NCBI GenBank assembly: GCA_900765165.1 | Contig: CAAFQR010000116.1 | Coordinates: forward strand, 1 to 20,528 | Source of the DNA: Veillonellaceae bacterium | GTDB taxonomy: Bacteria; Bacillota; Negativicutes; Veillonellales; Veillonellaceae | DNA: 20,528 bases | Direction: 5' to 3' | Shown: positions 7,264 to 14,701 of the stretch, piece by piece | Layout of the letters: each line of letters starts with the position of its first letter | Position numbering within the stretch: position 1 is the stretch's first letter | Position numbers and translations under genes: made by a program | The notes under the pieces: model-generated | What the model saw: only the letters and a program-made list of their open reading frames with translations | Told to the model about the DNA's origin: nothing | Database searches by the model: none

Positions 7264-7653
7264 TTAGGCTAAGAATTTCTTGAGCTGATCAACCACGGCA
7301 ATGTCCGCGGGTAGCCAATCGACGGTGTCTAACGCGTCTTTGGTCAGCCACTTTGCCGCTTCATGTTCTTTCAACTCGATGTGCTGGTTCGCCATGGTGC
7401 ACAGGTAGCAATGCATGATCAGGTGAAAATTATCATAATCGTGTTCGACGGTGCAAACAAAGTCCTGAACGTTAATGTCCATAGCCAGTTCTTCTTGAAT
7501 TTCACGGCGCAGTGCGTCCTGCTGCGTTTCACCCGGTTCCATTTTGCCGCCTGGGAACTCCCAACCATCTTTGAATTCACCATAACCACGCTGTGTTGCT
7601 AAAAATTTGCCGTTGTGCTCAATGATAGCGGCTACTACTTCTATGTGTTTCAT
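7264..7653 (-). CDS. NUDIX hydrolase, MutT-like (deoxy)nucleoside triphosphate pyrophosphohydrolase
   Basis: A 129-aa protein of the MutT length class. The Nudix box spans residues 35-60: GGKMEPGE, then the catalytic REIQEE (Arg50, Glu51, Glu54, Glu55). The glycine usual at the end of the box is Ala57. The early WEFPGGK is typical of 8-oxo-dGTP / (d)NTP diphosphatases that hydrolyse NTPs to NMP plus pyrophosphate; the substrate cannot be fixed from sequence. GGGAG lies seven bases before the ATG. The gene begins only 25 bases after the GNAT stop, so it is likely in that operon. Such NUDIX genes are, as I recall, also found beside PLD-helicase-DUF3427 proteins, which fits the large gene upstream here. 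Confidence 0.88.
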   Translation of the reverse strand: MKHIEVVAAIIEHNGKFLATQRGYGEFKDGWEFPGGKMEPGETQQDALRREIQEELAMDINVQDFVCTVEHDYDNFHLIMHCYLCTMANQHIELKEHEAAKWLTKDALDTVDWLPADIAVVDQLKKFLA

Positions 7654-7678
7654 GTACTGCTCCCAAACCTAAATAACT

Positions 7679-8257
7679 CTATAATACTTTAAAAAGTTGT
7701 ATATATTTTACTCCATAATCAGATGTTCGAACGTGAAAACTGTGAAAACCTTCATTACTATAAAAATCTAACAATTTCTCTTTATCTTCACATTCAGCAA
7801 AAACAACGCCACCACCAACTTCGGCTTGTACAGACTGTATCTTTTTAATACAGATATCCATTAATTCAGAACCTTTTATACAATTTTTAAACTTTTGGTT
7901 AATCCCCAATTGGGCAACCAAAAAAGCCGATGCATTATATGAACCATTTCTATCATCTTTACTTACATGCCGTTCTAATCTTTTTAATTGAGTCTTACTT
8001 AAAGATATCGCATTCTGTTTAATGTTAATTGGTTTATGCGCTAAAGCGATTATACCTAGTAAATCATTACCTTCATTAAAAACTAAATGCGTAATAGACA
8101 TCTTCTTTTTGGAAAATTCAATAGCTTTATGTTGAACAAAACCTTCTATTTCCGAATAAAGAGGACAAGAAAATTCGGAAAGGACACGTTGCACGCTATC
8201 CTCTCCGAATGAGTTAATAAAATTCAATATGTTTACACAAGTAAATTTTTCTGTCAT
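7679..8257 (-). CDS. GNAT-family acetyltransferase, candidate toxin of a two-gene module
   Basis: A 192-aa GNAT-like protein. Recognisable parts are the central strand ITHLVFNEGNDLLGIIALAHKP, the acetyl-CoA-binding block SAFLVAQLGINQKFK with following helix GSELMDICIKKIQ, the strand VGGGVVFAECED and the C-terminal LLDFYSNEGFHSF. This layout is seen in Firmicutes GNAT proteins encoded after a small partner gene. Its ATG overlaps the stop of the 64-aa upstream gene as ATGA, so expression is coupled, as in many toxin-antitoxin pairs. GNAT toxins usually acetylate aminoacyl-tRNA, but most pair with a ribbon-helix-helix antitoxin, which is not evident here, so toxicity is inference. The codon use is clearly AT-richer than the chromosomal genes around it. 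Confidence 0.65.
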   Translation of the reverse strand: MTEKFTCVNILNFINSFGEDSVQRVLSEFSCPLYSEIEGFVQHKAIEFSKKKMSITHLVFNEGNDLLGIIALAHKPINIKQNAISLSKTQLKRLERHVSKDDRNGSYNASAFLVAQLGINQKFKNCIKGSELMDICIKKIQSVQAEVGGGVVFAECEDKEKLLDFYSNEGFHSFHVRTSDYGVKYIQLFKVL

Positions 8258-8448
8258 TTATGAAATTTAGAAGCAAATCTTTGTTTAATTTTTTCCGGAT
8301 CATTTTCGATATGAATATAGGAGAGGTCTCTTGGATGTTTTGATTCTTTTTCAGCAGTTTCACATGCAGCAGCCAATGCCTCTAAAGCTATTCTTGCTTC
8401 TTCATCATCTGTAATATTTACCGGTACAAAAATGCTGGATGTAGCCAT
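8254..8448 (-). CDS. Small partner protein of the GNAT gene, possible antitoxin (64 aa)
   Basis: A 64-aa acidic N-terminal half (MATSSIFVPVNITDDEEAR, then an Ala/Glu-rich helix) with a basic tail (PEKIKQRFASKFHK). Short proteins beginning with a similar SSI...ITD motif occur, to my recollection, directly upstream of GNAT acetyltransferases in Firmicutes, but I cannot name a defined family. The ORF has an AAGGAGGG site, a good promoter (8475-8503) and a 4-base stop/start overlap with the GNAT gene. That arrangement, small gene first and coupled to the larger one, is the classical antitoxin-toxin order. No DNA-binding fold is obvious. Function is unproven. Confidence 0.55.
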   Translation of the reverse strand: MATSSIFVPVNITDDEEARIALEALAAACETAEKESKHPRDLSYIHIENDPEKIKQRFASKFHK

Positions 8449-8474
8449 ACCATCACCCTCCTTTCCTTGTATTT

Positions 8475-8503
8475 ATTATATCATAGCATTAACAAGTATC
8501 CAA
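8475..8503 (-). promoter_or_regulatory. Promoter of the 64-aa / GNAT / NUDIX operon
   Basis: On the minus strand TTGGAT (8498-8503), a 17-base spacer and a perfect TATAAT (8475-8480) form a good sigma-70-type promoter. The predicted start leaves a leader of about 20 bases containing AAGGAGGG before the 64-aa ATG. Confidence 0.65.
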
Positions 8504-8553
8504 TCATTTCTTATAAAATCACAATCTATGCTTGCTTTGCAAATTAGCCTTTT

Positions 8554-11500
8554 TTAGCCCGTTATATAGTCGTAGATGTCTTCACGCACTGGTATTTGCA
8601 GGTCGTAGAATATTTCTACAGCGGATTTTTTTGCCGCAGCCATAGTGATAGATTCTCGTTCGCCTGTTGGCTTCATTGGGCCTAAATAGTAAAATTCTTT
8701 GGATCCTTGGTCGTCTTTGTTTTTGCGCACAAAGAGTTCAATAGTAACGCCTAGTTGCGGCGCATTAAGCAAGGTCTTTACATCTTTCGAGTTTTCGGTA
8801 CGACCATTCTTAGACAAACCAATCAACCGACGGCGATTGATAAATCGGTCTTCGTATTGAATGGTATCCGCAATGCCTTCTTCCTTGTGGTAATTGATAA
8901 ATATAGGGAAGGTTTTCGTGCGGTCATTGTATTTATAGCCGCCAATGTTCTGCGCCACCACGTTTTCACCCCAATCGAGGAGTCGACATACGTCTTCATA
9001 GGTGTATTTCGCATAGAGCTTGAACGGCCGGCCGTGAACGTCCGCTTTATAGCGCGTCACATAGCGATACAAACCATACTCAATACTTTCTTTCAATAGT
9101 CGCACAAAGTTTTCATCTTCGCAGGCTTTGTGAAATAAATCACTGCCCACTACATCATCACCGAGGTCGGTGATCATAACGGCATTCTTATAACGTGCGC
9201 CACCGGTGCCGGTAAAGAACTGCCCACGCAGCATATTAATCATAGTTTCTCTAGCATTCGCGGTTATGGCAATATTGTAATTAGCTTTCAATTCCTGAAC
9301 CGTGCTCTGCCAGATGCTGTTTATTTCACCAGCTGTTTTGCTTGCTACTCCGCTAGTTGCCAATGCATTTGCTCCGTTAGCTGCCAACGCATTTGTCTCA
9401 TGAATCAATAAATGCTTGAGAAGCACCAATTCATGAGGTCGCTTCCCTTCCATCAGCTTCGCCTGCACCAATTCCAAGAGCAAGGCCGCATCAGGCGTCA
9501 GCCGAATTTTATAATCCGCATCACGACTGCGCAAAAATTCATAGTACGAACGGAACGTGTTGTTATTGACGATAAGCATGATGTCGATAGCGCCATAATC
9601 TTCAAAATCACGAATCGACGGAATGTGACCGAGCTTATTCTTCAACGCCTCATAGTTCTCCATGAGGAATTTAATGCTGTCAAAACGCGCTTTATCCAAT
9701 GATTCGTAAATGCGTTTCTGCGTTATTTCATCAAAATGAATAGTCGAGCAGCCCGGCAATAACCGCGTGCCGTCGGCCACATAATGACGAACCGTGTCTT
9801 TGTTATAGCTTCTATCGCCGGACAGCGCCACCGGTATCATAAAGTTATTCGTGTAGTTGCCGATAAAATCAATGATAACCACATACTCTTTGCCTGGTGC
9901 TTTGCGCAAACCACGACCCAGCTGTTGCACAAAGATTATAACGGATTCCGTCGGGCGCAGCATGATAACTTGATTGATATCTGGAATGTCTACCCCTTCG
10001 TTGAAGATATCGACAGTAATAATGTAATCCAATCGTTCCTCTTCCGGAATGGTATCGTCACACAAACGGCGCACTGCATCAAGACGTATTTCTTGCTTAT
10101 CATCGCCGCTTAAGGCCAATGTGCGCCAGCCCTTTTCATTGAAAAGCTGAGACAGTTTCTGCGCTTCTTCTTTACGGCTACAGAAAATGAGCCCTTTAAC
10201 ACGATTACCACTATACCCGAAATAATTGGCTTGTTTCATGACATGATCCACACGAGCCGTATCAACTAAGCGTGAAAATTCGCGGGCATCTGTCACACTA
10301 TCTTCAACCTTGAAGTCTGAAATGCCAAAATAATGGAACGGGCACAATAAATCTTCCTCTAATGCTTGCTGGAGTCTGATTTCATAGGCAATATTGTAGT
10401 CAAAAAGCTCGTAAATGTTGAAGCCGTCGGTTCGTTCGGGGCTAGCCGTCATGCCCAGCCAAAACTTGGGCGTGAAGTACTCCATAATCCGGCGGTAGCT
10501 TTCAGCACCGGCGCGGTGTACTTCGTCAATAACGATGATGTCGAACTCATCCGGCCGAATCAATTGATAATTGTCGGGACGCGACATGGTCTGCACCGTT
10601 GAGAACACAAAATCCGCGTCGTAGTCGTGGTGCGTGCCGGACACGAGCCCCATCGTCTTACCTTTGCCAATAACATTGCGGAAGCTTTTCAGCGCTTGCA
10701 TTGCAATTTGCTCACGGTGCACCAGGAATAACATGCGTCGCGGCCGACGTTGTTGCACGGCAAAAGCTGCCGCGTAGGTTTTCCCTGTTCCCGTCGCTGA
10801 AATGAGTAGCGCCTTTTGATGTCCATCAGCTACAAGTTCTTCAATGCGGTTGATGAAATTCGTTTGCATTTTATTGGGCAATAACCCCACCGACGGATTC
10901 GGTGTCATCGTTGTCAGCTGTGCCACGCGCTCTGCCGCTTCATCAATCATATCCGCATACGATTTACCCTTGTGCTGCTTCATCATTTGTTGCAGTTCTT
11001 TTAATTTCTGGCTTTTATCCTCGTACTGCTCAGTATATGACGCTTTAAATTGTTCATAGGTTTCCGTGGCCGGGTCGTCCCACAAAGCATTGTACGCCGC
11101 CATAACCGATGCCGCGTAGGCTCCATCGGCCATCGCCACAACCTTCGTGTTCCATTCTTGATTAATGGACAAGGCACTTTGCGTCAGATTCGCACTACCC
11201 ACGATAATTTTATAGGTGCCCGCTTCATCAAAAATGTACCCCTTAGTATGGAAACCCTTGCTATTGCCATGCGTGCGATACATGCGAATTTCAAGATTCG
11301 AAAGCTGTGCCAATTTTGCCAATGCCTTCGGCTCCGTAAAATACAGGTAATCCGTCGTCAAAATTCGCCCTTTAACACCGCGCTTTTCTAGATCGCGCAA
11401 CACGCCCAGCAAGCCTTCAATACCACTATCGGTTATAAAAGCGACACTAAAGGTAAATGAAGTGCATCCCGCCAGTTCCCGCTGCAACACGGAAATAACC

Positions 11501-11658
11501 TTCGTATGCTCTGCCGGATTATTCATCACCAGTTGCGGCTGATACATCGCGTCAGACACAATACTTTGGTCCACAAACGCCGTCTCTATACCTGCACGGA
11601 TCTGCCTGCGCATCTCCTCTAAATGCTCTTTGAACATTACCCGTTCCGTAGTCTCCAT
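8554..11658 (-). CDS. PLD-nuclease / SF2 helicase / DUF3427 fusion protein
   Basis: A 1034-aa multidomain protein. The N-terminal phospholipase-D-like (HKD) nuclease domain (about 45-200) has HTKGYIF at 137 and GSANLT at 154. The SF2 helicase core follows: ATGTGKT at 288 (Walker A), DEVH at 378 (Walker B), TASPER at 404 (motif III), GLIFCSRKEEA near 489 (motif IV) and QQLGRGLRK at 578 (motif VI). The C-terminal third has DUF3427-like character. It probably binds and remodels or cleaves DNA. Proteins of this make-up cluster in genomic defence islands and are often near NUDIX genes, as here; an antiviral role is inference. The ATG has GGGGGG close upstream and a TATAAT box. The GNAT-NUDIX operon starts about 105 bases downstream, with its own promoter. 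Confidence 0.88.
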   Translation of the reverse strand: METTERVMFKEHLEEMRRQIRAGIETAFVDQSIVSDAMYQPQLVMNNPAEHTKVISVLQRELAGCTSFTFSVAFITDSGIEGLLGVLRDLEKRGVKGRILTTDYLYFTEPKALAKLAQLSNLEIRMYRTHGNSKGFHTKGYIFDEAGTYKIIVGSANLTQSALSINQEWNTKVVAMADGAYAASVMAAYNALWDDPATETYEQFKASYTEQYEDKSQKLKELQQMMKQHKGKSYADMIDEAAERVAQLTTMTPNPSVGLLPNKMQTNFINRIEELVADGHQKALLISATGTGKTYAAAFAVQQRRPRRMLFLVHREQIAMQALKSFRNVIGKGKTMGLVSGTHHDYDADFVFSTVQTMSRPDNYQLIRPDEFDIIVIDEVHRAGAESYRRIMEYFTPKFWLGMTASPERTDGFNIYELFDYNIAYEIRLQQALEEDLLCPFHYFGISDFKVEDSVTDAREFSRLVDTARVDHVMKQANYFGYSGNRVKGLIFCSRKEEAQKLSQLFNEKGWRTLALSGDDKQEIRLDAVRRLCDDTIPEEERLDYIITVDIFNEGVDIPDINQVIMLRPTESVIIFVQQLGRGLRKAPGKEYVVIIDFIGNYTNNFMIPVALSGDRSYNKDTVRHYVADGTRLLPGCSTIHFDEITQKRIYESLDKARFDSIKFLMENYEALKNKLGHIPSIRDFEDYGAIDIMLIVNNNTFRSYYEFLRSRDADYKIRLTPDAALLLELVQAKLMEGKRPHELVLLKHLLIHETNALAANGANALATSGVASKTAGEINSIWQSTVQELKANYNIAITANARETMINMLRGQFFTGTGGARYKNAVMITDLGDDVVGSDLFHKACEDENFVRLLKESIEYGLYRYVTRYKADVHGRPFKLYAKYTYEDVCRLLDWGENVVAQNIGGYKYNDRTKTFPIFINYHKEEGIADTIQYEDRFINRRRLIGLSKNGRTENSKDVKTLLNAPQLGVTIELFVRKNKDDQGSKEFYYLGPMKPTGERESITMAAAKKSAVEIFYDLQIPVREDIYDYITG
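9353..9400 (-). repeat. In-frame 24-bp tandem repeat in the helicase linker
   Basis: Two adjacent 24-base units match at 17 of 24 positions and encode consecutive octads, TNALAANG and ANALATSG. They lie in the linker between the helicase core and the C-terminal region, where an Ala/Asn-rich insert is likely tolerated. Confidence 0.45.
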
Positions 11659-11669
11659 AGGCCCCCCTC

Positions 11670-11697
11670 ATTTAGTTCATTAATTGAGTTCATTATA
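11670..11697 (-). promoter_or_regulatory. Promoter -10 and tandem 13-bp repeat before the helicase gene
   Basis: A perfect TATAAT (minus strand, 11692-11697) lies 34 bases before the ATG; the -35 is poor. Two directly abutting 13-base units, ATTTAGTTCATTA and ATTGAGTTCATTA (12 of 13 identical), run from 11670 to 11695, over the -10 and the likely start site. This suggests a repressor or autoregulatory site. Confidence 0.45.
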
Positions 11698-11772
11698 GCA
11701 GCTTTCCTAGTAAATAAATAGATCTGGCCAAGGAATGTCAACCACGATCATGGTATAATTAGGAGGCAAAGT

Positions 11773-11994
11773 ATGGGAAACTATAGCTTGAATAGCAACG
11801 TTAATTTGAAGGAAATGTATACAGTTCTTGGCTCTTCTGTGACAACGTCTGAATATCTGTTGTCCTCTGAAATAAACAGCCCGCAGCTAGTTGTAAGAGA
11901 GAAAGTAACTGCATATAATGAAGATGATGGCGACGAAAAAGTTACTAAAGAGAATTTAAAATTGATGAAAAGGTTTCTCGCCTCGATATTTTAG
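11773..11994 (+). CDS. Hypothetical protein, 73 aa, unrecognised
   Basis: A plus-strand ORF starting MGNYSLNSNVNLKEMY, with a strong AGGAGG seven bases before the ATG. No family is recognised. Its last 15 codons overlap, in another frame, sequence that reads as an Rpn-transposase core (from 11949). The natural 3' end may therefore have been lost at a deletion or insertion junction, leaving this as a 5' remnant joined to unrelated DNA. A TATAAT at 11754 is too near the start to serve it, so expression is uncertain. Confidence 0.35.
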   Translation: MGNYSLNSNVNLKEMYTVLGSSVTTSEYLLSSEINSPQLVVREKVTAYNEDDGDEKVTKENLKLMKRFLASIF

Positions 11995-12524
11995 CAACGA
12001 TGGATGATAAAACTAAAATAAATATCGAGATGCAGGTTCATAACCACGCGGGCTTTTTAAATCGAGTAATGTATTATTCCGGAGACATGGTTCGTTCTAC
12101 TGAGGATATTAGAGAATATATTAATTTCAAGTGTAAAGATTTGCAAGCACCTTGGAAGGAGTTGATTGATGTGGATCCTGTTTTCAAAACCATACGAAAC
12201 GCTGAAGAAGAATTCTTTGCCGATAAAGATTTACGTTGGTCATACCACATGCAACGCAAAGCTGAAAATGACCATATCAACGATATGAACGCAAGCTATA
12301 GAGAAGGCAAAGAAGAAGGCAGAGTCGAAGGAAGAGCCGAAGGAAAAGATGAAGGCATCGCCATTGGGGAAAAACGTGGTATGGCCATTGGCGAAGAAAA
12401 AGCATTTATAAACAATATAAAAGCCCTAGAAGAGTCCGGATTCTCGTTTGATGATGCTGTAAAAATGCTAAAACTATCTGATGAAAAAATTAAGGCAATA
12501 CGTAAAGCATTAAACCTTCAGTAA
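11949..12524 (+). pseudogene. Rpn-family PD-(D/E)XK recombination nuclease / transposase, truncated and internally deleted
   Basis: The frame opens right after a stop at 11946 and reads REFKIDEKVSRLDILATM, then DDKTKINIEMQVHNH and LNRVMYYSGDMVR, the conserved PD-(D/E)XK core (Asp in RLDIL, Glu-x-Gln in IEMQ). It then jumps straight into the family's C-terminal part, TEDIREYINFKCKDLQAPW and the repetitive EGKEEGRVEGRAEGKDEG tract, ending KALNLQ. Full-length members are about 300 aa. Here only about 190 codons remain, with the N-terminus and roughly 100 middle residues missing. An ATG at 12000 could still yield a 174-aa protein. Rpn proteins promote RecA-independent recombination; this copy is most likely inactive. 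Confidence 0.75.
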
Positions 12525-12548
12525 AACTTCCAAAAGGAGTTGATTCTA

Positions 12549-12707
12549 ATGGATCCATTCCAAGAATATCGTGATGCCGAGAAAACGTTATATGGTGACC
12601 AAAACTTGTATTTGAGTTATATATCTCATCGAAAAGCCGAAAGAGATTATTTCTTTATGACAAATACTAGAATACGAGAACTCAAAGAAAAATTAAATAT
12701 CCAATAA
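12549..12707 (+). CDS. Hypothetical small protein, 52 aa
   Basis: The ORF starts MDPFQEYRDAEKTLYGDQN and ends RIRELKEKLNIQ: charged, helical and without a membrane segment. AAAGGAG lies about nine bases before the ATG, and a strong terminator follows directly. It begins 24 bases after the Rpn remnant stop. The SHRKAERDYFF segment faintly resembles helical parts of Rpn C-termini, so it could be debris from the same element rather than a gene. Confidence 0.35.
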   Translation: MDPFQEYRDAEKTLYGDQNLYLSYISHRKAERDYFFMTNTRIRELKEKLNIQ

Positions 12708-12708
12708 C

Positions 12709-12754
12709 AAAAGCCGTATCCCCTCACTTTTCAGTAACCGGGGATACGGCTTTT
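12709..12754. terminator. Bidirectional rho-independent terminator
   Basis: A perfect 15-bp stem AAAAGCCGTATCCCC / GGGGATACGGCTTTT encloses a 16-base loop. It has a T-run after the stem on the plus strand (TTTTTC) and on the minus strand (TTTTGTT). It separates the plus-strand small ORFs from the convergent GntP-family gene and should end transcription from both sides. Confidence 0.88.
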
Positions 12755-12782
12755 TCATATTTCAACTATTAACTTTTCTCTT

Positions 12783-14201
12783 CTACCCTACAAACCGAGC
12801 CACAATCAGGATAAATCCTAAGCCCAAGATTGCTTGGACAATGGTCAGCACGGTCCAGGTGCCGAAGGTTTCTTTCAGTGTCAGGCCAAAGTATTCTTTA
12901 ACTACCCAGAAGCCCGGGTCATTTACGTGGGATCCAAAGGTGCTACCTACGCCAGTTGCCAAGGTGAGCAGTGCCAGGTTAACGCCACTACCTTCAACTA
13001 GTGGCATTACGAGGCCCGATGCCGATAAAGCTGCAACGGTCGCTGCACCTAAGGATACGCGAAGCACGGCAGCAACGGCCCAAGCCATAACGAGTGGCGA
13101 CCATTCTTTGCCGGCAAAGAGCGTGCCAACATACTGCCCTACACCACCATCGATGAGCACTTGTTTGAAAGCGCCGCCACCACCAATGATGAGCAGCACC
13201 ATGCCAATAGCACCGATGGAACCGGCACAGGATTTCATCAAAAGTGCCGTACTAACGCCGCGACGCCAACCCATAGTGTAGAGTGCCACCACTACGGCAC
13301 TCAATAAGGCAATCGGCGGCTGGCCGAAGAATTGGAACACGCCGATTACATTAGCCCACGACGGATTGTGCGGCAATGACGTTGCCAGCGTGCCAAATAT
13401 CATGAGCAATACCGGCAATAACGCGGTGAACAGGCTGATACCAAAGCTAGGCAGCGCGTGGCCGTCCGTCGCTTTCACCCATTCTTTGGACAATGCTTCT
13501 TGGGCATCGTGCACCCCTTCGCTGTCCTGTTCGGCGGCGTCACCGTTGGCCACGGTCGTTTTCGTGGCGCCGGTAGCGCCTTTATTGAACGCCGTCGGCA
13601 TAAATTTGCGAATCGGCCCTGCCAATAGAATCCCTGAAATAACAACCGTCGGAATGGCGACGATGATACCATACATTAATACGACGCCAAGGTCAGCGCC
13701 GTATTCACCGGCCAGAACCGTCGGTCCCGGATGTGGTGGCAAGAAACAATGCGTCGCAATGATAGCCGACAACATCGGAAACCCGTATTTTAGCGGGCCA
13801 ACTTTCATTTCACGAGCTACCGCAAACACGATTGGCAACATGAGAATAATCCCCACTTCGAAGAACATGGAGATGCCGATGATGAATGACGCGGTGATGA
13901 CGGCCCAGCTGATGTGCTTTTCGCCGAAAAACTCAACAAGACCGAAGGCAATACGACGACCACCACCCCCACCAGCCAAAAGCCGACCAAGCATAGCGCC
14001 AAGCCCAAAGAGCAACGCGATGTGACCAAGCGTGCTCCCCATGCCGTGCTCCAACACGGACGTGATTTTCACCGCCGGCACGCCCAGCGCCAGCGCCGTC
14101 ACCACCGACACGATGAGCAACGACAACAGCGCATTCAGCCGCCACACTGACACAAAGATGATTAACAAAAACACGGCACCCGCCGTTATTAATAAAGGCA
14201 T
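12783..14201 (-). CDS. GntP-family gluconate-type proton symporter
   Basis: A 472-aa inner-membrane permease with about 12-14 hydrophobic segments. Hallmark GntP/GntT blocks are present: GSTLGHIALLFGLGAMLGRL, FFGEKHISWAV, MFFEVGIILMLPIVF and the signature FLPPHPGPT, with GSHVNDPGFWVVKEYFGLT near the C-terminus. Members import gluconate, related aldonates or other small hydroxy acids with protons; the substrate cannot be chosen from sequence. A longer reading from 14267 exists, but AGGAGG lies seven bases before the ATG at 14201 and the extension (MAPCFAVISEAG) is not membrane-like. The hydrophilic loop around residues 225-255 (GATKTTVANGDAAEQDSEG) is variable in the family. No gluconate kinase is adjacent. 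Confidence 0.92.
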   Translation of the reverse strand: MPLLITAGAVFLLIIFVSVWRLNALLSLLIVSVVTALALGVPAVKITSVLEHGMGSTLGHIALLFGLGAMLGRLLAGGGGGRRIAFGLVEFFGEKHISWAVITASFIIGISMFFEVGIILMLPIVFAVAREMKVGPLKYGFPMLSAIIATHCFLPPHPGPTVLAGEYGADLGVVLMYGIIVAIPTVVISGILLAGPIRKFMPTAFNKGATGATKTTVANGDAAEQDSEGVHDAQEALSKEWVKATDGHALPSFGISLFTALLPVLLMIFGTLATSLPHNPSWANVIGVFQFFGQPPIALLSAVVVALYTMGWRRGVSTALLMKSCAGSIGAIGMVLLIIGGGGAFKQVLIDGGVGQYVGTLFAGKEWSPLVMAWAVAAVLRVSLGAATVAALSASGLVMPLVEGSGVNLALLTLATGVGSTFGSHVNDPGFWVVKEYFGLTLKETFGTWTVLTIVQAILGLGFILIVARFVG

Positions 14202-14345
14202 TTTCACCCTCCTATGCATTATTCGCCCGTCCCCAGCCTCTGAAATGACTGCGAAACAAGGCGCCACTTGCTATATCTAAATTTATCGATTAATATGCTA
14301 TAAACAGTATACAAAATTTTCGATATAGTGTAAAGCGTTTGAGAA
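14202..14345 (-). promoter_or_regulatory. Promoter and leader of the GntP gene
   Basis: On the minus strand TTTACA (14329-14334), a 17-base spacer and TATACT (14306-14311) form a good promoter. The leader is about 98 bases and contains a short CAAG...CTTG hairpin. A plus-strand promoter candidate overlaps it. Confidence 0.65.
14301..14329 (+). promoter_or_regulatory. Candidate promoter for structured element A
   Basis: On the plus strand TAAACA (14301-14306), 17 bases, then TATAGT (14324-14329). The predicted start at about 14336 would be some 10 bases before the first stem of element A. It shares DNA with the opposing GntP promoter, so the two could interfere. Confidence 0.35.
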
Positions 14346-14656
14346 GCAACGAAGCCGATGTACAAGAACGACTCGGGTAGTTAGTTTGAAAATTGGTCCG
14401 GCTTCGAACTTCGCTGCAGGTAAGTAGCGTCATTACGAATCCATGCTATAAATATAGACGCTTCGCTACAACTACTCGCTCCCTTCTGTTACACAAATGG
14501 TCGTTTCGTAGTTGTAGCGAAGCGTCTTACTATTTACCCTCAAGTCCCCTGCGCCATGACGCTACTTACCCTTTCGCGCCACGTTAAAATACCAATCCCA
14601 ATTTTCAAACTAACTACCGCATGAGCCGCATCAGCTTTCCCATTCGGCTTCGTTGC
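14346..14656 (+). ncRNA. Structured element A: long multi-tier hairpin with conserved apical loop
   Basis: This 311-base non-coding stretch folds on itself in four tiers. An outer 13-bp stem (14346-14358 / 14644-14656, GCAACGAAGCCGA) is followed by a perfect 20-bp stem (14377-14396 / 14598-14617) whose inner end is AAAATTGG. A perfect 15-bp stem follows (14419-14433 / 14556-14570, GGTAAGTAGCGTCAT). The apical stem is a perfect 20 bp (14456-14475 / 14508-14527) and closes a 32-base loop (14476-14507) starting TCGCTCCCTTC. Asymmetric internal loops separate the tiers. Element B has the same plan with different stem sequences, so pairing itself seems to be conserved. The functional strand is taken as plus because its loop matches the B loop on the strand that B's inner wobble pairs favour. 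Product and role are unknown. Confidence 0.6.
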
Positions 14657-14701
14657 CCTCCCAAGCGTACTACCACCAGTCTACTTCGAAAAGCCCCTAT
14701 T

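Noticed and set aside
8520..8553. Terminator after the helicase gene
   Set aside because: Only a 4-5 bp TTGC/GCAA hairpin is present, without a T-tract.
11754..11759. TATAAT as a plus-strand promoter for the 73-aa ORF
   Set aside because: Transcription would start at about 11766, inside or after the AGGAGG site, leaving no usable leader.
13366..14025. 219-aa plus-strand ORF over the GntP gene
   Set aside because: It is opposite a clear GntP permease; its Ser/Thr/Pro-rich composition is typical of the complement of a membrane-protein gene.
14393..14587. 64-aa ORF inside element A
   Set aside because: It spans both arms of a perfect hairpin and has no ribosome site; pairing, not coding, explains the sequence.
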